Of a stretch of 53,733 nt of DNA, positions 49,701 to 53,733 are shown piece after piece (positions within the stretch are counted from its first letter, which is position 1; the number at the start of each line of letters is the position of its first letter). The notes below the pieces were generated by a model that did not search any database, was not told where the DNA came from, and worked only from the letters and a program-made list of their open reading frames with translations. The position numbers were made by a program, and so were the translations under genes. This DNA is from Levilactobacillus enshiensis. Its GTDB lineage: Bacteria > Bacillota > Bacilli > Lactobacillales > Lactobacillaceae. The DNA lies in contig NZ_SULH01000004.1 of the NCBI RefSeq assembly GCF_007115095.1, forward strand, positions 200,750-254,482. The letters run 5' to 3'.

Positions 49701-50069
49701 ATGGTCGAGCAAAAGCAATTACAGAAGTTGACCCAGATTTATACGATGGTGACGCGGTGCTACAATCAGCCGGTGGCGGGCCTCGCGCTGAATCTCCCCC
49801 AGTGTCAATTGATGAACGATGTCGCGGTTGAACGGTTGTCGGTCGCCCAGGTTGCGAATCGGTTGGGGTTCTCAGCGACACGGACGTCGAATCTAGTTGT
49901 GGATCTATGTAAACGGGGTTACTTAAAGCAGCATGTCGCGCCCAATGATCGGCGACGTCGTTATTTGGCGCTGACAGCATTGGGGCAGGCAAAATTATTG
50001 TTGATTCAACAGCAGTTACCAGAAGTTTTACATACGACGTTGGCAGAGTTGGGGTCAGCGGCAGAATAG
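49701..50069 (+). CDS. MarR-family transcriptional regulator
   Basis: A 122-residue winged-helix protein of the MarR type: helices up to about residue 45, recognition part LSVAQVANRLGFSATRTSNLVVDLCKRGYL, and wing VAPNDRRRRYLALTALGQ. The ATG at 49701 is nine bases after TTGGAG; the TTG at 49686 overlaps that site. It stands alone, upstream of mntH but separated from it by a terminator and 250 bases, so its target is unknown. Confidence 0.82.
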   Translation: MVEQKQLQKLTQIYTMVTRCYNQPVAGLALNLPQCQLMNDVAVERLSVAQVANRLGFSATRTSNLVVDLCKRGYLKQHVAPNDRRRRYLALTALGQAKLLLIQQQLPEVLHTTLAELGSAAE

Positions 50070-50074
50070 CCAGG

Positions 50075-50115
50075 ACGGTAAGCACGGTCAGATTTCGGAG
50101 CTTACCGTTTTTTTA
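50075..50115 (+). terminator. intrinsic terminator after the MarR-type gene
   Basis: ACGGTAAGC pairs with GCTTACCGT around a 16-base loop and continues into seven Ts. Confidence 0.85.
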
Positions 50116-50231
50116 TTGCGTTGGCAGATTTATTTTGTAAATGAAGATGACGACTTTCAAACGACGAATGAGTCGTGAAATAGCGCCGAAAACAAATGTT
50201 GTGGTCAATAATCAGTTGCTGGGTAATATAA

Positions 50232-50289
50232 AATTTAAGTTAGGCTAGTCAAAAATAAGTCTTTACAGGCCTACTCCTATCTGTATAAT
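50232..50289 (+). promoter_or_regulatory. mntH promoter with possible MntR-like box
   Basis: TTTACA (50262-50267), 16 bases, TATAAT (50284-50289). Upstream, TTTAAGTTAGGCTAGTCAAA (50233-50252) is an imperfect dyad similar to DtxR/MntR-family boxes (TTAGG..CTAA type). The repressor assignment is inferred from the gene and motif. Confidence 0.55.
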
Positions 50290-50323
50290 GGTGAGAAGCA
50301 TAGAGAGAAAAGGAGTGGAAAAT

Positions 50324-51694
50324 ATGACCGACAACGTTTCAACGAAGACCAGCAAACTGACTGGCTACGCCAACGGCCCGTCATTAGAAGAAGTCAATGG
50401 TACTGTTGCGGTGCCAAAAGAGAAGGGGTTCTTGAAGAATTTAATTGCCTTTTCGGGACCAGGTGCCTTGGTTGCCGTGGGGTACATGGATCCGGGGAAC
50501 TGGGTGACGTCAATCGGTGGGGGAGCCAAGTATGGTTACTTGCTGATGTCTGTTATCTTGATTTCGAGTTTAATCGCGATGTTGCTTCAATATATGGCGG
50601 CTAAACTGGGCATTGTGACGCAGATGGACTTGGCCCAAGCAACTCGGGCACATACGACAAAGCGAATTGGAGCAGTTCTTTGGGTCGTGACCGAGCTAGC
50701 AATCATGGCCACCGACATTGCCGAAGTTATAGGGGGCGCAATTGCCCTCCAACTGCTGTTTGGGGTTCCTCTGATTTTGGGTGTTTCACTGACAGTTTTT
50801 GACGTGTTATTACTATTATTATTAACCAAGCTGGGTTTCAGAAAGATCGAAGCCATTGTGCTCTGTCTGATCACGGTGATCTTAGTGGTCTTTGCCTACG
50901 AAGTGATTATTGCGCAACCCAACATGGGGGCAGCGGTAGCCAACTTCATTCCGCGGACAGAAATTATGCATCCCGGTCAGCTGACGATGGCGTTAGGAAT
51001 CGTTGGGGCGACAGTGATGCCACACAACTTGTACTTGCACTCGTCCATTTCACAAACCCGGAAGTTTGACCGGAGTGATCCCAAAGAAATGGCGCGGGCC
51101 GTTAAGTTTACAACCTGGGATTCCAACATTCAGCTATTCGGCGCGTTTATCATCAACTGTCTCTTACTCCTGTTGGGGGCGGCGATGTTCTTTGGTAAGG
51201 ACGCTAGTCAACTGGGAACGTTCGGGAACCTGTACGCGGCGTTGCAGGATAACCACTTAGCTGGTGCAGTGGCGTCACCGGTGTTATCAACGTTGTTTGC
51301 GGTCGCCTTGCTGGCTTCCGGTCAAAATTCGACGATTACGGGAACACTGACGGGACAGGTCATTATGGAAGGTTTTGTCAATCTGAAGATGCCCCTGTGG
51401 GTTCGCCGTCTAGTGACGCGACTGATTTCGGTAGTCCCTGTGATTGTCTGCACCATCCTGTACGGGGGGAGTGAAACGGCATTGGATAATTTGCTGGTCA
51501 ACTCACAAGTCTTCCTGTCGATTGCACTGCCATTTTCCATGATTCCACTGACCATCTTCACTTCATCTAAAAAGATTATGGGTGAACGCTGGGTCAACAA
51601 GCGCTGGATTACGGTATTGGCATGGACATGTACGATTGTCTTAACGATTCTGAACCTCCAGATTATTTGGGGTAGTGTGACTGGATTGTTCTAG
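50324..51694 (+). CDS. mntH: Nramp-family manganese/divalent metal transporter MntH
   Basis: A 456-residue Nramp transporter importing Mn(II), and possibly other divalent metals, with protons. About eleven helices are seen; helix 1 has the metal-binding DPGNW ([10 protein letters not shown]) and helix 6 the MPHNLYLHS motif. AAGGAGTGG precedes the ATG at 50324; an upstream ATG at 50288 overlaps the -10 box and would require a leaderless transcript. Lactobacilli rely on high manganese, and several mntH copies are common. It is monocistronic, with an MntR-like box in its promoter. Confidence 0.93.
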   Translation: MTDNVSTKTSKLTGYANGPSLEEVNGTVAVPKEKGFLKNLIAFSGPGALVAVGYMDPGNWVTSIGGGAKYGYLLMSVILISSLIAMLLQYMAAKLGIVTQMDLAQATRAHTTKRIGAVLWVVTELAIMATDIAEVIGGAIALQLLFGVPLILGVSLTVFDVLLLLLLTKLGFRKIEAIVLCLITVILVVFAYEVIIAQPNMGAAVANFIPRTEIMHPGQLTMALGIVGATVMPHNLYLHSSISQTRKFDRSDPKEMARAVKFTTWDSNIQLFGAFIINCLLLLLGAAMFFGKDASQLGTFGNLYAALQDNHLAGAVASPVLSTLFAVALLASGQNSTITGTLTGQVIMEGFVNLKMPLWVRRLVTRLISVVPVIVCTILYGGSETALDNLLVNSQVFLSIALPFSMIPLTIFTSSKKIMGERWVNKRWITVLAWTCTIVLTILNLQIIWGSVTGLF

Positions 51695-51745
51695 GAATTG
51701 AAAATAAATTTTGGGCGCCGCGTGGGGGCAGCGATTGAACACGTA

Positions 51746-51774
51746 TTGACATTTAGCGACTATCTGCGTATTAT
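51746..51774 (+). promoter_or_regulatory. promoter of the tyrS T-box leader
   Basis: TTGACA (51746-51751), 17 bases, TATTAT (51769-51774). Confidence 0.8.
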
Positions 51775-51784
51775 CGTTTCATAA

Positions 51785-52004
51785 GCGATGAATCAGTTTA
51801 GTAGTGGAAACGGCTCCGGTCAAGAGACCTGACGGTGCTGAGAGTCAGGACGCCCGTAACCACGAATTACGCTGAGGAGCGGCCGGTTTTCCGGCGGGTC
51901 ATTCCGTTAAAGATGACGAGAGATTGTCTAAATGACAATAACTTGGGTGGTAACGCGGAGTTCAATTCGTCCCTGATGGCAGTAGCCATTGGGGACTTTT
52001 TTAT
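51785..52004 (+). promoter_or_regulatory. T-box riboswitch, tyrosine type
   Basis: The leader has a long Stem I region (GAAACGGCTCC... to ...GGAGCGGCC), a TAC tyrosine codon at 51868-51870 in the 3' side of Stem I where the specifier is expected, and the T-box proper TGGGTGGTAACGCGG (51944-51958). It ends in a terminator, GTCCC..ATGGC/GCCAT..GGGAC with T-run (51968-52004). Uncharged tRNA(Tyr) would favour antitermination and tyrS expression. Confidence 0.92.
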
Positions 52005-52031
52005 TTGGTAATCAGTATAGGAGGAAAAGAA

Positions 52032-53291
52032 ATGTCGATTATTGATGAGTTAAAGTGGCGTGGCGCCGTCAATCAACAAACTGATGAAGAGGGTCTAGGC
52101 AAGTTAGTGAACGAAAAGGCAGTTGGTTTGTATGCGGGAATCGATCCAACCGGGGATTCCATGCACATTGGCCATTTGATTCCATTTATGATTCTCAAGC
52201 GATTCCAGTTAGCGGGCCACAAGCCAGTCATTGTAATTGGTGGGGCTACAGGATCCATTGGTGATCCATCGGGTAAGAAAGCTGAACGGGTCTTGCAGTC
52301 TATGGATCAAGTCCGTCATAACCAGGATTGCTTGACGGCACAAATGGAAAATCTGTTTGGGCAAGATGGCTCATTCCGTATCGTGAACAATTACGATTGG
52401 TTGTCTAAGGTCTCCCTGTTGGACTTCTTGCGTGATTACGGCAAGCTGTTTAACATCAACAACATGTTGAGTAAAGAAGTTGTTGCTTCACGGCTGGAGG
52501 TCGGTATTTCATTTACGGAATTCACGTACCAAATTCTGCAATCAATTGATTTCCTGCACTTGTTTAAGGCAGAAGATGTCCAGTTACAAATTGGTGGGGC
52601 TGACCAATGGGGCAACATCACAGCCGGCATCGATTTGATTCACAAACAAGAGGGTGCCGATGCGCGTGCTTACGGGTTGACGATTCCACTTCTATTGAAG
52701 GCCGATGGGACGAAGTTTGGGAAGTCCGAAGGTGGCAATATCTGGTTGGATCCTGAGAAGACATCGCCATACGAGTTCTACCAATTCTGGATCAACACGG
52801 ACGACCGCGACGTGGTGAAATTCTTGAAGTACTTCACGTTCTTAAGCCAAGATGAGATTCAGAAGTTGGCCGATGCCGTGGCTACTCATCCAGAGAAGCG
52901 GGAAGCACAGACGCGATTAGCTGAAGAAGTGACGGAATTTGTTCACGGTCACGAGGCGGTCGTGGAAGCCCAACACATTACGAAGGCCTTGTTCTCCGGA
53001 GATGTGGCTGAGTTGACGGCTAGTGAAATTGAACAGGGCTTCAAGAAGATGCCAGCCGTAACGGTTAGTGTAGCTAAGAAGAACATCGTTGAATGGCTAG
53101 TTGATGACACTAAGATTGAATCTTCACGGCGTCAAGCGCGCGAAGACTTAACGAACGGTGCAATTCGGGTCAACGGTGAAAAGGTTACGGATACAGATGC
53201 TGAGATTGATCCAGCAAGTGCCTTTGACGGTAAGTTTGTCATTATTCGGCGTGGGAAGAAGCGTTACTTCTTAGCACGAGTTGAAGGTTAA
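52032..53291 (+). CDS. tyrS: tyrosyl-tRNA synthetase
   Basis: A 419-residue class I tRNA synthetase that charges tRNA(Tyr). The HIGH-type motif appears as HIGHLIPF (around residue 46), and KMSKS is replaced by KFGKSEGG (around residue 231), as in the bacterial TyrS group; GIDPTGDSMHIGH and QIGGADQWGNITAG bind adenylate and tyrosine. The C-terminal S4-like RNA-binding domain begins near residue 352. AGGAGG lies before the ATG at 52032. Controlled by the tyrosine T-box upstream. Confidence 0.97.
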   Translation: MSIIDELKWRGAVNQQTDEEGLGKLVNEKAVGLYAGIDPTGDSMHIGHLIPFMILKRFQLAGHKPVIVIGGATGSIGDPSGKKAERVLQSMDQVRHNQDCLTAQMENLFGQDGSFRIVNNYDWLSKVSLLDFLRDYGKLFNINNMLSKEVVASRLEVGISFTEFTYQILQSIDFLHLFKAEDVQLQIGGADQWGNITAGIDLIHKQEGADARAYGLTIPLLLKADGTKFGKSEGGNIWLDPEKTSPYEFYQFWINTDDRDVVKFLKYFTFLSQDEIQKLADAVATHPEKREAQTRLAEEVTEFVHGHEAVVEAQHITKALFSGDVAELTASEIEQGFKKMPAVTVSVAKKNIVEWLVDDTKIESSRRQAREDLTNGAIRVNGEKVTDTDAEIDPASAFDGKFVIIRRGKKRYFLARVEG

Positions 53292-53303
53292 ATTGTCATT
53301 TAA

Positions 53304-53341
53304 GAAAGCCTGACTGGTCATGTGGCTGGTTAGGCTTTTTT
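53304..53341 (+). terminator. intrinsic terminator after tyrS
   Basis: AAAGCCT-GAC pairs with GGTT-AGGCTTTTTT across a short loop. Confidence 0.75.
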
Positions 53342-53471
53342 CTGTGCAAAATAAAGACGAACGGTTATGGACGATAAGCTAGGGAACACACGGCCGTCAG
53401 ATAACTATTTTGACGTTTACAATTATAAAATATGCCTTTGAAAAAAGATTCATTTATTTTCATATTTTTAG

Positions 53472-53500
53472 TTGACGGTCACGCTAGTGCTTGGTATAGT
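53472..53500 (+). promoter_or_regulatory. tandem promoter 1 of 3 (putative rRNA operon)
   Basis: TTGACG (53472-53477), 17 bases, TATAGT (53495-53500). Confidence 0.65.
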
Positions 53501-53559
53501 TATTTATGTTGTCACGGCGATTAACCAGCTAGACCAATTCGAAAGATTGAAATTAGTTG

Positions 53560-53589
53560 TTGACAGTTATGATGACAAAATGTTATATT
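53560..53589 (+). promoter_or_regulatory. tandem promoter 2 of 3 (putative rRNA operon)
   Basis: TTGACA (53560-53565), 18 bases, TATATT (53584-53589). Confidence 0.7.
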
Positions 53590-53650
53590 AATTAAGTTGT
53601 CGCTTCTTGATAACGTATCAACGAGAAACGTTGCTAAATCAAACTTCTTG

Positions 53651-53679
53651 TTGACATCATATTGATTAAATGATATGAT
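53651..53679 (+). promoter_or_regulatory. tandem promoter 3 of 3 (putative rRNA operon)
   Basis: TTGACA (53651-53656), 17 bases, TATGAT (53674-53679). The text after it, TTTGAAAACTGAACA near the window end, is a sequence I associate with leaders and spacers of lactobacillar rRNA operons. The stretch 53342-53733 has no gene; the 16S gene would lie just outside. Confidence 0.72.
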
Positions 53680-53733
53680 GATTAAGTTGTTTACGAGAGT
53701 AAATAACTTGGTAGACCTTTGAAAACTGAACAT

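Noticed and set aside
49618..50085. Minus-strand frame of 155 residues over the MarR-type gene
   Set aside because: The plus-strand MarR protein is recognisable and has a ribosome site; the other frame has neither.

Overview
The window reads as a chromosomal segment of a low-to-mid GC Gram-positive bacterium of the family Lactobacillaceae, most likely a heterofermentative Levilactobacillus-type species; that assignment rests on protein character, strong AGGAGG ribosome sites, a tyrosine T-box, a PyrR attenuator, catabolite-responsive sites and a complete citrate-lyase cluster, not on a database search. No prophage, insertion sequence, CRISPR array or tRNA was seen. Almost all genes look intact.

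Layout. 0.1-6.1 kb: a small secreted protein, a divergent metal-sensor/CadD efflux pair, a divergent YeiH exporter/LysR pair, an unrecognised membrane protein, an MFS exporter and a ribbon-helix-helix protein. 6.2-6.6 kb: a gene-free stretch that folds into many hairpins and ends in an intrinsic terminator on the minus strand (candidate non-coding RNA). 6.9-12.6 kb: AraC regulator, an ABC-F protein with an attenuator-like leader, an orphan RelB-type antitoxin, an SdpI-like protein, a nucleoside hydrolase and a tiny membrane protein. 12.7-23.5 kb: an alpha/beta hydrolase, then the citrate locus: CitI regulator (minus) facing malic enzyme/oxaloacetate decarboxylase, an AEC transporter, citC-citD-citE-citF, citX and citG. 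23.6-30.9 kb: esterase, LacS-type permease and GH42 beta-galactosidase with a divergent LacI regulator, secreted protein. 31.6-40.6 kb: arylsulfotransferase-like surface protein, DUF975 protein, PadR/DUF2812 pair, GntR-ABC transporter operon, two PH-domain membrane proteins. 40.8-45.9 kb: PyrR-controlled nucleoside deoxyribosyltransferase and NCS1 permease, then a poly-N-acetylglucosamine (pga/ica-type) operon. 46.3-53.7 kb: Mga-type regulator, DUF2252 protein, MarR regulator, MntH transporter, T-box and tyrS, and finally three strong tandem promoters that probably drive an rRNA operon just outside the window.

How the genes work together. The citrate locus is a self-contained pathway: uptake, ligase-activated lyase with its prosthetic-group synthesis and transfer enzymes, and oxaloacetate decarboxylation. 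The lactose/galactoside block pairs import, hydrolysis and a local repressor with two catabolite-type sites. The PyrR attenuator ties nucleobase exchange and import to pyrimidine supply.

The most unusual thing is a family of about 500-bp dispersed, non-coding repeats (five copies: near 17.3-17.8, 21.7-22.0, 30.9-31.5, 34.5-35.0 and 43.0-43.5 kb). Each is a composite of an imperfect-palindromic module A, whose 18-bp outer arms enclose two hairpins, and about 110-135 bp further on a module B, whose 9-bp closing stem encloses up to three hairpins. Copies differ by paired changes that keep the stems, and a sequence-diverged module with the same B-type fold lies at 11.06-11.20 kb. Two copies sit inside the citrate locus. 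Their function is unknown.
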